From contig CAXXGW010000009.1 in assembly GCA_963666755.2 (NCBI GenBank), positions 2,108,001 to 2,172,000 on the forward strand: a stretch of DNA of 64,000 nucleotides, written 5' to 3'. The notes under the pieces were generated by a model that saw only the letters and a list, made by a program, of their open reading frames with translations, did no database searches and was not told the origin of the DNA. Numbering within the stretch: position 1 is the first letter of the stretch; the number at the start of each line of letters is the position of its first letter. Of this stretch, positions 9,812 to 18,470 are shown piece by piece. Made by a program: the position numbers and the translations under genes. The DNA is from CAXXOK01 sp963666755 (GTDB lineage Bacteria > Bacillota > Clostridia > Christensenellales > Aristaeellaceae).

Positions 9812-10411
9812 ATGCTTTCGAATGATGCGGTTGAGAATCTGTTTAAGAAGCATAATGGGATCATGCGTACCCATGAACTGTTGGATGCACATATCTATTA
9901 CAAGGATATTCAGCAGCTGATTCAGCAGGAACTTATCGAAAAAGTCCGATATGGATACTATCAATGGGCGAGCACGATAACGCTCAGCGAAGTAACAACG
10001 GTGGCAAGACTGTTTCCGGATGCCGTCCTTTGCATGGATACGGCGTTGTTCCATTATCGATATAGCGATAGAACACCGCTTGCATGGCATCTGGCCGTAA
10101 GTAAGGACAGCAATAAAAGCCGCTTCAAACTCGACTACCCCTTTGTTAAAGCCTATTTCGTGGAACCGACCATTCTACAACTCGGCGTAGTGGACGCAAC
10201 CATAGACGGATACCCCGTTCATATGTATGATAAAGAACGTACCATCTGTGATTGCCTGCGGTACCAGGGGAAAATGGATGCGGAAACCTTCAGTAAAGCG
10301 ATACGATATTATGTGGCAGATCCGCAAAAGAACATTCTGCAGTTGATGGCATACGGTAAGAAACTTAGGGTCGCTAAAAAGATTAAAACTTATATAGGGG
10401 TGTGGCTGTAA
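9812..10411 (+). CDS. abiEi: AbiEi-type antitoxin (copy 1)
   Basis: This 199-residue protein is the antitoxin and transcriptional repressor of a type IV AbiE toxin-antitoxin system. The N-terminal third (about residues 5-55) is the winged-helix domain, with the YGYYQW turn typical of AbiEi. The C-terminal part carries the conserved YDKERTICDCLR motif of the family. The start at 9812 is chosen because GGAGGG lies 5-6 bp upstream; an ATG at 9797 overlaps that ribosome binding site. The stop TAA overlaps the ATG of the toxin gene by one base, so the two are translationally coupled. AbiE pairs act in phage abortive infection and in stabilising DNA segments. Confidence 0.88.
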   Translation: MLSNDAVENLFKKHNGIMRTHELLDAHIYYKDIQQLIQQELIEKVRYGYYQWASTITLSEVTTVARLFPDAVLCMDTALFHYRYSDRTPLAWHLAVSKDSNKSRFKLDYPFVKAYFVEPTILQLGVVDATIDGYPVHMYDKERTICDCLRYQGKMDAETFSKAIRYYVADPQKNILQLMAYGKKLRVAKKIKTYIGVWL

Positions 10412-11310
10412 TGCCTGATATCGCAGCTTCCATACTGGCTAAAATCAAGAACATGGCTCGGGTGACAAGAAAACCGTATCAGTTGTGCTTGCAGATCTTT
10501 TTTCAGGAGGAGTTTTTACGGCGGCTATCTGGATCGAAATACGCGGGGAACTTCATCCTTAAAGGCGGCCTTTTTATTTACACGCTGACGAACTTTGAAA
10601 GCCGTCCCACGGTGGATATCGATTTCCTGCTCCATCATATGGGAAACGACCCGGAACATATGGATCAAGTGCTGGCAGAAATACTTGCGACGCCAACCGG
10701 TAACAACGATGTGGTTATCCTTACAGTGAGTAAGGCAACGCCTATTTCGCTGCAAAGGCAATATCCCGGCGTCAGCGCACAATTGATCGGACACATCAAA
10801 AACGTACGTGTTCCGTTTGATGTCGATATCGGCGTTGGCGATGTGATCGTTCCGAAAGCGCAGAAGCGCGTTATTAAACCGCAACTCGCAGGTTTCGATG
10901 CACCGGAGGTCCTGGCATATTCGCTGGAAAGCACGATTGCCGAGAAACTGGATGCTATTCTTCAACGGTTCGAACTCACGGGACGTATGAAGGATTTCTT
11001 TGATATCTATTATCTTTCCCATACTTTCGATTTCAAAGGGCATATCCTACTGGAGGCGATTGCCCAAACGCTGACAACACGCGGAACTCCCTATGAACCC
11101 AGCAGCTTTGACCGGATAGTAGCCCTAGGGGAGGATGCCGATATGCGAACCAAATGGCGATACTTTATTAGAACCATGCAGAGCAATAATCTCGCATTGG
11201 CTGATGTGATAGCCGGCATTGATGTGTTTTTGCACCCGGTTTGGGATGCGATGATTGGCAATACAGAATTCCAACGGGCATGGAATGCAAACACAATGCA
11301 ATGGGTTTAA
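10411..11310 (+). CDS. abiEii: AbiEii/AbiGii nucleotidyltransferase toxin (copy 1)
   Basis: This 299-residue toxin belongs to the AbiEii/AbiGii family of nucleotidyltransferases. The family's FILKGGLF motif (around residue 50) and TVDIDF motif (around 70), which provide active-site residues, are present. So are the downstream SLESTIAEKLDAI and GRMKDFFDIY signatures. The reading frame is intact, unlike copy 2 at 35 kb. A GTG 9 bp upstream is in frame, but the ATG has better spacing to GGGGTG. Known family members modify tRNA or bind GTP and stop growth until neutralised by AbiEi; this member's target is not known. Confidence 0.88.
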   Translation: MPDIAASILAKIKNMARVTRKPYQLCLQIFFQEEFLRRLSGSKYAGNFILKGGLFIYTLTNFESRPTVDIDFLLHHMGNDPEHMDQVLAEILATPTGNNDVVILTVSKATPISLQRQYPGVSAQLIGHIKNVRVPFDVDIGVGDVIVPKAQKRVIKPQLAGFDAPEVLAYSLESTIAEKLDAILQRFELTGRMKDFFDIYYLSHTFDFKGHILLEAIAQTLTTRGTPYEPSSFDRIVALGEDADMRTKWRYFIRTMQSNNLALADVIAGIDVFLHPVWDAMIGNTEFQRAWNANTMQWV

Positions 11311-11313
11311 AAA

Positions 11314-11344
11314 CAGGAGTAACAATGTTCGGCTGTTACTCCTG
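11314..11344 (+). terminator. Stem-loop after AbiE operon
   Basis: CAGGAGTAACA and TGTTACTCCTG form a perfect 11-bp stem with a 9-base loop, starting 3 bp after the toxin stop codon. No T-run follows. Confidence 0.6.
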
Positions 11345-11393
11345 CGAAATGGAAGATCATGAAAGCGATCTGGCCAGCTTTCCGTAAAACCGT

Positions 11394-11681
11394 CTATTCT
11401 GTTGATTCTGTCATTTCCAGGTCCATCAGGCTGGTGCCCTGTTCATCAGATACCGCTTCATCATGCTTGGCATCATCAGTGCTTTGTCGATAGAGCAGGT
11501 TCCATCGCAGCGGAGATTTCGTCTTTTTATTATAAAACGTCAGGATCGCTTCTGCAAACCCTAACGAACCATTGTGCCGCTCCTGAGCACACCGTGCGAT
11601 TTCCTTTGGGGATACAAACCCCAGTTTTTCAACAAAAATAGTTGATATATTGAAAACCTCCATGCTGTATGATCGTACCAC
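11394..11681 (-). pseudogene. Fragment of an unknown gene beside OrfA unit 1
   Basis: This open frame of 95 codons has no recognised family. Only the segment from about 11650 downwards is unique. The upstream part belongs to the repeated OrfA unit, including its hairpin, so the unique portion is best read as the C-terminal remainder of a gene cut by insertion of that unit. The unique part has a plausible protein composition (charged, with no low-complexity runs). There is no ribosome binding site for the first methionine. It could alternatively be a small native gene. Confidence 0.3.
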
Positions 11682-12273
11682 AGCATGGAGGAGAACAGTA
11701 TCGTAAAGATATAAAGTTGGTTCAATGATCTTCCCCTAAGACTGCGGCCAATGCGGCTCTGTACTTTACAACGAGAGTACGCAGCGCTACGTTTTCGGTC
11801 TCAAGCTGGGAAATCTTCAGTTCCAGGCTTTTATCCTTTTCCAGAAGGGCACGCGCATCCAGTATTTCCTTAACCTTTGGTGTACGGTGGCCTTTTGACT
11901 TTACGGCTTCAGGCTGTTGGGCATCTGCTTCTGTGCGCCATTTATATAGTGTTTGAACCGAGATCTTAAGGGCTTCGGCAGTTTTTGTCACACCTACTTC
12001 TTGGATGCTTTTAAGGGCTTCGCTTTTTTGCTCACTGGTATACTTCATTTTGTTACCTCCCTTTAATATCTCTGTAGTTGAATTATATGGGTATATTCGA
12101 ATATCGTCAATGTATTGATTTTCTGAGCTGGGTTGCTACGTATGATGTTGGCGATGTGACCAAGGTTAGTAAATTGGAAAATCATGATTTGTCGAGAAAG
12201 ATACGTGACAGTATATGGAATTTATGATATATTCATCCAGAAATATCAAGTGATAATACTATATTATCAGCGA
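11650..12273 (-). repeat. OrfA-like repeat unit, copy 1
   Basis: About 624 bp here match 33522-34144 over the whole length: a hairpin, one HTH gene and about 220 bp of upstream DNA ending in TTATTATC. The hairpin has CTCCATGCTGT/ACAGCATGGAG arms around 11660-11691. Similarity stops abruptly on both sides, as expected for a mobile or duplicated unit. No DDE transposase is present in either copy, and no clear terminal inverted repeat was found. Confidence 0.75.
11722..12048 (-). CDS. Lone IS3 OrfA-like HTH protein (copy 1)
   Basis: This 108-residue protein has a helix-turn-helix near residues 15-37 (VGVTKTAEALKISVQTLYKW). A predicted coiled coil follows from about 62 to 95 (LLEKDKSLE, ISQLETENVALRTLV). 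This is the layout of OrfA of IS3-family elements, which recognises the ends of the element. The OrfB integrase that should follow is absent. The near-identical protein at 33595-33921 differs by roughly a fifth of its residues yet keeps an intact frame, suggesting that the protein is maintained by itself. It could instead be a stand-alone DNA-binding protein. A CTCCATGCTGT hairpin follows the stop codon. Confidence 0.7.
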   Translation of the reverse strand: MKYTSEQKSEALKSIQEVGVTKTAEALKISVQTLYKWRTEADAQQPEAVKSKGHRTPKVKEILDARALLEKDKSLELKISQLETENVALRTLVVKYRAALAAVLGEDH

Positions 12274-12357
12274 AGTGGACGGTGCAAAAATAATCCATTC
12301 GTACCCTATTGCTCCGAGCGACTTAATTCATTGACGGAGTACTTCGAAATTGCGAAC

Positions 12358-13837
12358 TTCCCTGGACCTGTTGAAAAAGGATGCATTTTCACGAACAACA
12401 CACGCTCACATAGAACCGAAAGCTCAAGAATTTTAAAGACAAGATGGCATTGACCATCCGCTTTAGGTCTAATGCCATGGCAGCCAAGAGGCATTCCTCT
12501 GTAGCGCAGAGGATGCCTCTTTTCCGAATCTTGGATATCAGATGCTCGCGCTTGAGAACTGAGAAACTTCCTTCACTCCATATCTTCCGTTTTCGCATCA
12601 TGGCGTAGTATTCTTTGGAGCCAATTCGTTTATGCCCACAGAAGAAAGCGGGATAACAACTGCTTGCATAAATCTTGCGCTTTACTGGGGTTTTGCTGAA
12701 GCATTCAGAACGCCTGGAGCACGACAAGCATCGATCGTCTTGAATCTAGTAACACCGCAGATACTTGCCTGTGGATTGATTGCAGACTAGTTTGTGATAT
12801 GTTAAGCGATTCCCGACGGGACAGATAAAGCAACCGTCGCTTTCGTCATATCTGAAACCATACTTCTCAGGGCTGTTGGGAAAATGAATCTCTGGAATAT
12901 ATCCTGTGATCCCTAACAGCTCTAAACCACGATGGACGGCACCGGAATCATATCCCCTGTCCAACGCAAGTTTGTGTATGGAAAAACCCATTTGCAACAT
13001 TTGTTTTTCCAGATGGCGAAGAACAATCAGACTTTCTTTTTCGTTTGCCGGGTAAACATCCATTCCCGTAATAATCCCGTGTTTACTGTCCACAGTGGTC
13101 TCAGCCAAATAACCGACGCCATGCTTTGTCCCATGATTCATATATCCGCAATCGGGATCTGTGGTGCTTGTAGTGCGTGTCTTTGCAATTTCCTTGGGCA
13201 ACGGCGCTTTAAATCCGGGTTGCTGCGCAAATTCCGCATCCAGATCATTCAGGTAGCTCTGCATGCTGAGCTCAACCTTAGTTTCGACATCCACCCAACT
13301 ATTTTGAGAAACATTCGCCGGGATATAGGTACCGTCGGCTACCATTTCATCGCCGTCAACCAGTTTTTGACGAATGCACTCCTGCACGATATAAACAAAC
13401 ACTTTCTCAAAAAGATGGCTTTCCTTCCACCGGCTGATGCGGTTCTTTGAAAACGTCGAATGGTCTGGAATGCTATCTGTGATGCTAAAGCCGCAGAACC
13501 ATCGGTATGCAATATTCAGGGCAACTTCGTTAACCAGCCGCCGTTCGCTTTTGATTCCAAACAAATATCCGATCAGGAGCATCTTTACAAGGCTCACAGG
13601 GTCGATAGACGGACGGCCTGTCTCCGAATAGGTCGGTTCAAGCAGTTCATAGATGTATTCGAAAGATACGATCCTATCAATTTTCCGGAGTACATGGTTT
13701 TTAGGTATAATATCCTCCGGATTGAAGACCAGCATCTCAATCTGACCGCTTTTTCGTCCCATCATGGCCCTCGCCTCCATGGCTCTATTTTACTATTTTT
13801 GGCGTTTAACATCCACTTTTTCAACAGGTCCTTCCCT
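12358..13837. mobile_element. IS1182-type insertion sequence with target duplication
   Basis: The element spans 12364-13831 (1468 bp). Its ends are inverted repeats beginning GGACCTGTTGAAAAAG, at 12364 on the plus strand and ending at 13831 on the minus strand. The bases TTCCCT flank it directly on both sides (12358-12363 and 13832-13837) as a target-site duplication. It contains one transposase gene on the minus strand. Intact ends and duplication indicate a fairly recent insertion. Confidence 0.85.
12389..13765 (-). pseudogene. IS1182-family transposase with in-frame TAG
   Basis: This is a DDE-type transposase of the IS1182 family. The N-terminal DUF772-like part (RKIDRIVSF, GRPSIDPVSLVKMLLIGYL) and the core with VADGTYIPAN and LALDRGYDSG are clear. 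The C-terminal EGSFSVLKREH...RGI segment supplies the catalytic glutamate region. The frame is broken by one TAG at 12746-12748, after which the same frame continues to 12389 with good homology, so this is a single nonsense change with no frameshift. It probably replaced a CAG glutamine codon. The start is placed at the ATG at 13763-13765, which follows a GGAGG site. Confidence 0.85.
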
Positions 13838-14144
13838 TGACACTATCGCGAATAACGCTGGTAATGAGTCCATAATTCATAACTTGAAGATCTAGCTCAA
13901 TGGGAAAGGGACGTGACTGTACCAATAGAGATGGAAATTACGAACGGTAGTTTTCGTGAAGAAAATCCGCATACGAGTTGGGCTATATCCATGGAGAATA
14001 AAAGGGAATGCTTAAAAGATAGCGAAATAATTACAATGAATATCCATATGTATACTTTCTACCAGGTGAATTTGATAGAAGTTATTGATTGGGTAAACAG
14101 ATCATACTCTGCCTTGTTTTTTACTCATTGAAGGAGATAAAAGC
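13838..14144 (+). other. Intergenic region upstream of hydrolase
   Basis: These are 307 bp between the insertion sequence and the hydrolase gene. An open frame of 72 codons (13913-14131) lacks a good ribosome binding site and resembles no family, so it is not called. TTGACA at the insertion-sequence edge has no matching -10 box. Confidence 0.4.
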
Positions 14145-15035
14145 ATGATAAGACAAAACGTTCAATTTGTTTCACAGGGATTGAAATGTACCGGTTGGTT
14201 TTATAGGGCTTCAAGTTACAATAATTTGCCCTGCATCATCATGGCTCCCGGTTTTGGCGGAGTCAAAGAAAAAGGATTGAGCTCGTACGCAGCAGCTTTT
14301 GCCGAGATAGGATATCATGTTCTTGTGTTTGATTACCGACATTTCGGCGAAAGCGAAGGAGAGCCCAGATATATTCTGGACATCCCAAAGCAGCTTGAGG
14401 ATTGGCATGCGGCAATTGGCTTTGCTAGAGAAACAGAAGGCGTCGACTCTGACAGAATCATTCTCTGGGGCACATCATTCAGCGGAGGTCATGTTGTGTC
14501 TGCGGCGGTGAAGGATGGCAGAATAGCAGCGGTCATTTCGCAGGTGCCGAATCTGGACGGGCGGGCCACTGCTCATGTCAACAGTGTGTTTCATATTCTC
14601 CAACTGACGTACGCCTCCTTGCGCGATAATTGTCAAACAGCCCTGGGCAATAGCCCGTTCTACGTAAAGAGTTTTGGCAATCCCGGAGAACTCGCTGCCA
14701 TGACAGCTCCGGGAACGGTGAAAGCATTTCAACAGATCGAACCTGTCGATTACGATTTTAGCGGCGATGCTGTTGCTGGGCGTGTTTTCCTTAACGTTCT
14801 GTTCTATTCGCCCGGCCGTCTTGCAGGAAACCTCACGATACCTTGGCTAGTACAAATTGCGCAATATGACCAAACTACCCCCATCAGTCCGGCCATCAAG
14901 GCGGCGATGCAAGCGCCAAAATCCAGGCTGATCATGTATAAATGCGGGCATTTTGAAATGTATATTCCGCCCTTTTATAATCAGGTTATTCAGGATCAGC
15001 TTCTTTTTCTTAAATCGGCATGCCCTGTTGATTAG
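14145..15035 (+). CDS. Alpha/beta hydrolase
   Basis: This 296-residue enzyme has the alpha/beta-hydrolase fold. The nucleophile elbow is GTSFSG (GxSxG, serine near residue 110). An acid is likely around the QYDQTTP region, and the histidine is in KCGHFEMY near the C-terminus. An oxyanion segment APGFGGVKE and the VFDYRHFGESEGEPR strand resemble S15/dienelactone-hydrolase-like esterases and peptidases. It lacks a signal peptide, so it is cytoplasmic. AAGGAGAT precedes the ATG. It stands alone on the plus strand and converges on the sugar locus. The substrate is unknown; esters or small amides are plausible. Confidence 0.85.
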   Translation: MIRQNVQFVSQGLKCTGWFYRASSYNNLPCIIMAPGFGGVKEKGLSSYAAAFAEIGYHVLVFDYRHFGESEGEPRYILDIPKQLEDWHAAIGFARETEGVDSDRIILWGTSFSGGHVVSAAVKDGRIAAVISQVPNLDGRATAHVNSVFHILQLTYASLRDNCQTALGNSPFYVKSFGNPGELAAMTAPGTVKAFQQIEPVDYDFSGDAVAGRVFLNVLFYSPGRLAGNLTIPWLVQIAQYDQTTPISPAIKAAMQAPKSRLIMYKCGHFEMYIPPFYNQVIQDQLLFLKSACPVD

Positions 15036-15508
15036 AGCTGTTTCAGGCTTTAGTACACTGCCTATTGTTCATCTGTATCTGACCCTTTCGATGTGAATAC
15101 AAGCATGAAAAACGAGCCGGCATCGGTCTGCCTGCCGCCGAGAAGCCCGGATTAGCATATTTAAATAGATCATACCGATTGCGATAATAGGCACCACGAG
15201 ATGCTCTAATTTAGCGATATGCTTTCAGGGTCTGCATTTTATCAAAAGATCGTACTAACGCTATTAAATAAACGTCAATCTTTATTACGAGGTTGGCGCT
15301 GTCCTATACGAACAACCCTCGCAACATGGGCCATGGATTTCGTCTCCGATCAGTTATAAAATGGAAAACGCTTCCGGGTTCTGACGCCGATCGACTTTTT
15401 ACCAGAAGATGTATGGCAACCTATGCAGATAGTACCATCAAAGGGGATCATCTGTGCGATCCTCCAGCATGTGCCTCCCAAGAGCAGGGAACACCAATGT
15501 ATGATAAG
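15036..15508. other. Intergenic region between convergent genes
   Basis: These 473 bp hold no supported gene. A minus-strand stretch around 15150-15215 encodes a membrane-helix-like run, but with neither start nor continuation, so at most it is a fragment. No clear terminator was found. Confidence 0.35.
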
Positions 15509-16987
15509 CTACTTGATACATCTTTTTAAACCAAAACTCTCCATAGATGAAATGAATGCCACGCCGCCTTCAACCTGAATCCGATTGGTGTTTTGCTCAA
15601 CAGTCGGATATATATTGCAGCTGTGATTCACAGTGCCGTCCAGCGCAAATACTTCAACAGAACAAGTATCAACCAAAACTCGTATTGATAGCTGTTTGTA
15701 TTGGGTTAAAGGAAGAAGGCTACGACTAACCCCGTTGGACCAGTTATCCGCTCTGGAACGATCTAAACACATGGTGCTCTGTTCAAGATCAAGAATCAAT
15801 CGCGTTTCATGGCTACTATCTCCGCGTAGAGAAAGAATAATACGTTTAGCTGTCGTTTGTGATAAATCCAAGATCATGTTCAGATCGAAAGCGCATGAAT
15901 CAGCTGTGGGGATCTGATAGGAGTCTGAAATAAGAAGATTCGTGAACGATGATTTCCCAAAACGCAAGTGTTCCACTTCAACGATGGGTTTGCAACTTAA
16001 AGTATCATCAGAGGTAAGTGTAACTTCTCTAGGAATTGTAAAAGCCCCACACCAGTGCTCCTGATACGTTGGGCCCCAATCCTTCCACCATGGCATCCAT
16101 TCCCAAGCGTTCGCCCACGCAACCATAATGCGTCGGTGTTGATGATCGACAAAGGTTTGTGGCGCATAATAATCGCATCCCCAATCGACTTCACCAATCT
16201 TGTGGTAATCAAATTTCCCGGTTCGATAATCCATATCACCAACAAGATAAATGGTCTTTCTTTCACCGACGCCCATAGGGCTTACGACCAAAACATACCG
16301 ATCGCCAATCGCAAAGAAATCGGGACATTCCCACATGGTTCCAAGTTCACCGCGACTCTCGGCTAAAACACTTACAAATCGCCACTGCAATAGGTTGGCG
16401 CTTTGAAACAACAACGCTTGCGCAAAACCATTTTTACTGGTGCCACACACCATATAATACGTGTCGTTGTGTTTCCATACTTTGGGGTCGCGAAAATTAG
16501 TGACATCATACCCTTCGGGCGCTCGTACCACCGGATTGTGTTCATATTTTGTGAAGTGGATACCATCATCGCTATAGGCCACACATTGGCTCTGCACAAA
16601 TCCATGTCCATGGTTGGCCGAACCGGTGTAAAGCAGGTACAGCTTCCCATCGTGCTCTATAGCGCTTCCAGAAAAACAACCACCCTTGGGATGATCATCA
16701 TAGGGCTCCGATGGAGCGAGTGCAACCGGAAGGTATTCAAAGTGCAGCATATCATCTGACACGGCATGCCCCCAGTGCATGGCGCCCCAAAACGAATCAT
16801 AAGGATTATACTGATAGAAGAAATGATAGTGCCCTCGGAAATAGATCAGCCCGTTTGGGTCGTTCAACCAGCCTTGTTGCGGCATAAAATGATACATTTG
16901 GCGGGAGGGAGCGTTGGCAACCGCATCACGGGTTTTCTCGATCTCGACTTGTGCTTTTTCTAAAGCTACCTGCATCCTGTCTTTCAT
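15509..16987 (-). CDS. GH32 sucrose/fructan hydrolase
   Basis: This 492-residue glycoside hydrolase of family 32 resembles sucrose-6-phosphate hydrolases. All three active-site blocks are visible: WLNDPNG (residues 40-46, nucleophile Asp43), FRDP (165-168, transition-state stabiliser) and WECPD (acid/base Glu220). The C-terminal beta-sandwich follows. There is no signal peptide, so it acts on an imported sugar or sugar phosphate. GAGGAG lies 8 bp before the start. It is the last gene of a minus-strand sugar locus behind a LacI regulator. No phosphotransferase gene is nearby; the transporter here is of ABC type, so free sucrose or a fructosyl oligosaccharide is more likely than sucrose-6-phosphate. 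Confidence 0.9.
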   Translation of the reverse strand: MKDRMQVALEKAQVEIEKTRDAVANAPSRQMYHFMPQQGWLNDPNGLIYFRGHYHFFYQYNPYDSFWGAMHWGHAVSDDMLHFEYLPVALAPSEPYDDHPKGGCFSGSAIEHDGKLYLLYTGSANHGHGFVQSQCVAYSDDGIHFTKYEHNPVVRAPEGYDVTNFRDPKVWKHNDTYYMVCGTSKNGFAQALLFQSANLLQWRFVSVLAESRGELGTMWECPDFFAIGDRYVLVVSPMGVGERKTIYLVGDMDYRTGKFDYHKIGEVDWGCDYYAPQTFVDHQHRRIMVAWANAWEWMPWWKDWGPTYQEHWCGAFTIPREVTLTSDDTLSCKPIVEVEHLRFGKSSFTNLLISDSYQIPTADSCAFDLNMILDLSQTTAKRIILSLRGDSSHETRLILDLEQSTMCLDRSRADNWSNGVSRSLLPLTQYKQLSIRVLVDTCSVEVFALDGTVNHSCNIYPTVEQNTNRIQVEGGVAFISSMESFGLKRCIK

Positions 16988-17378
16988 ACGGCGGACTCCT
17001 CTTCTCGTTATACCTTCTGAGCAGCTCTTACGTGTTGCAGGAAAAACGCGTGCGCGAAAACAAGCGTTTGCTCAGACGCTTTTGCTATGAGATAAACCCA
17101 TTTCCATATCGACCACGTCACACCGCCTGAAAACTAACCGGGGTATCAAGTGAAAATGAGCGCGGTTCCCAATTATTCTTGGTTGCTAAGCTTGTTATGC
17201 TCTCTCAAGCCAGCAACTTATAGATCATGACTTTTGGGAGCCGCTGAGCCGCGACACGCCCGTCAGATTGCTCGTTGTGAATGACACTTCGGCTCGGGCA
17301 CATCACGACGTTTGTCTGCCATGAAACGGTTACCATTAACAAGCAGCCTTCGGCATCGCAGTTCACCAGAAGCACGGG
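16988..17378. other. GH32 upstream region
   Basis: These 391 bp separate the LacI gene from GH32. No consensus promoter was found. The only notable element is a LacI-type half-palindrome at 17322-17335. Confidence 0.35.
17322..17335. promoter_or_regulatory. Possible LacI/cre-type operator
   Basis: TGAAACGGTTACCA resembles LacI-family (including catabolite-responsive) operators, with near-symmetric arms. It lies 335 bp upstream of the GH32 start, which is far for direct repression; treat it as tentative. Confidence 0.3.
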
Positions 17379-18407
17379 CTATTTGCGCAGGTCTGCAACA
17401 GAGTTTCTCTCCACTAATGTAAGCTCCAACATTGTTTTTGTGATGGGGTCCGTTTCGCGGTGTTCAAACAGGTAATGCAAAGCCATTTTCCCCATATCGT
17501 AATGAGGTAGTTGCATCGTAGACAGCCCGGGATATACGAACTCCGATATGACCGTTTGATTATCAAAACCGAGAACTGATACGTCTTTGCCCACATGCAG
17601 GTTCATATCCGATATCGCTGCATATACGCTAACGGCGCAACGGTCGTTGTAGCATAGGATTGCTGTTGGACGATCCGCTTTTTGTAATAACTTGGTCGCA
17701 GCTCGATACACATCCACACCCCGAATCCGAATGTGAATGAGCATATCGCTTGAGAACGCAATGCCATGATCTGTCAGGGCTTGCAGGTAGCCATCTTCTC
17801 GGCTGGATGTAGCGGGGATCTTAAGCTCATTGTTTAGGAACGCAATTTTACAATGCCCCTTATCGATCAGGTATGAAACTGCCTGATAAGCCCCATGATA
17901 TTCATCAGGAACAAAACTTGCATAGCGGTTGAGCGGATCAAAACAGTTTGCAAATACCACGGGTGCCTCTATAGCTCTTTCCGGCAATAGAAACTCGTGG
18001 TGGTATTTTGTTGCGATCACAAACCCCTCCACTTGATAGGAGAGCAACATGTCGATCGCTTCATCCAGAATGCCTCTGTGATTGTCCATATTGACGAGCA
18101 TCAACATCTTATGCTGTTTCCATGCAACATCCTGGGCTCCCTTAAAAATGTTGCCGGCGAAATTTGTCGTAACCAGTTCATCCGTTATAAAGCCGATGAC
18201 CCCTGACCCGTTCCCATGCATGGCACGGGCAATCGCGTTAGGACGATAATCAAGTTCTCGGCTGGCTTCCCAAACCTTGTCTTTGGTGCTCTGCGGGATG
18301 GAACTGGTTTCCTTCCCGTTGATCACCAATGAAACGGTGGATTGCGAAACACCCGCCAGTTTTGCCACATCTGTCATCGTTGGTGTTTTCTTTCCGCCGT
18401 TGGCCAT
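17379..18407 (-). CDS. LacI family sugar-responsive regulator
   Basis: This 342-residue repressor has an N-terminal helix-turn-helix (residues 11-30, MTDVAKLAGVSQSTVSLVIN), a hinge helix (about 52-62, YRPNAIARAM) and a periplasmic-binding-protein-like effector domain. That domain carries the family signatures LCYNDRCA and VLGFDNQ. GGAGATGA precedes the ATG, and the stop is TAG. It lies between the GH116 and GH32 genes on the same strand and is the likely local regulator of the transporter/glycosidase operon. A 30-bp palindrome sits immediately upstream (18434-18463), possibly its own operator. Confidence 0.9.
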   Translation of the reverse strand: MANGGKKTPTMTDVAKLAGVSQSTVSLVINGKETSSIPQSTKDKVWEASRELDYRPNAIARAMHGNGSGVIGFITDELVTTNFAGNIFKGAQDVAWKQHKMLMLVNMDNHRGILDEAIDMLLSYQVEGFVIATKYHHEFLLPERAIEAPVVFANCFDPLNRYASFVPDEYHGAYQAVSYLIDKGHCKIAFLNNELKIPATSSREDGYLQALTDHGIAFSSDMLIHIRIRGVDVYRAATKLLQKADRPTAILCYNDRCAVSVYAAISDMNLHVGKDVSVLGFDNQTVISEFVYPGLSTMQLPHYDMGKMALHYLFEHRETDPITKTMLELTLVERNSVADLRK

Positions 18408-18433
18408 AGAATATTCATCTCCAATACATGTTC

Positions 18434-18463
18434 ACCGCGCTATGGTAAATACCATAGCGCGGT
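18434..18463. promoter_or_regulatory. 14-bp-arm palindrome before LacI gene
   Basis: ACCGCGCTATGGTA and its exact complement flank a 2-base AA spacer. It lies 7 bp after the GH116 stop and 26 bp before the LacI start. It lacks a T-run, so a regulator site or an mRNA-stabilising hairpin fits as well as a terminator. Confidence 0.55.
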
Positions 18464-18470
18464 ATATACT

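Noticed and set aside
13913..14131. Small open frame before the hydrolase gene
   Set aside because: It has no good ribosome binding site, no signal or domain, and lies in an insertion-sequence border region.
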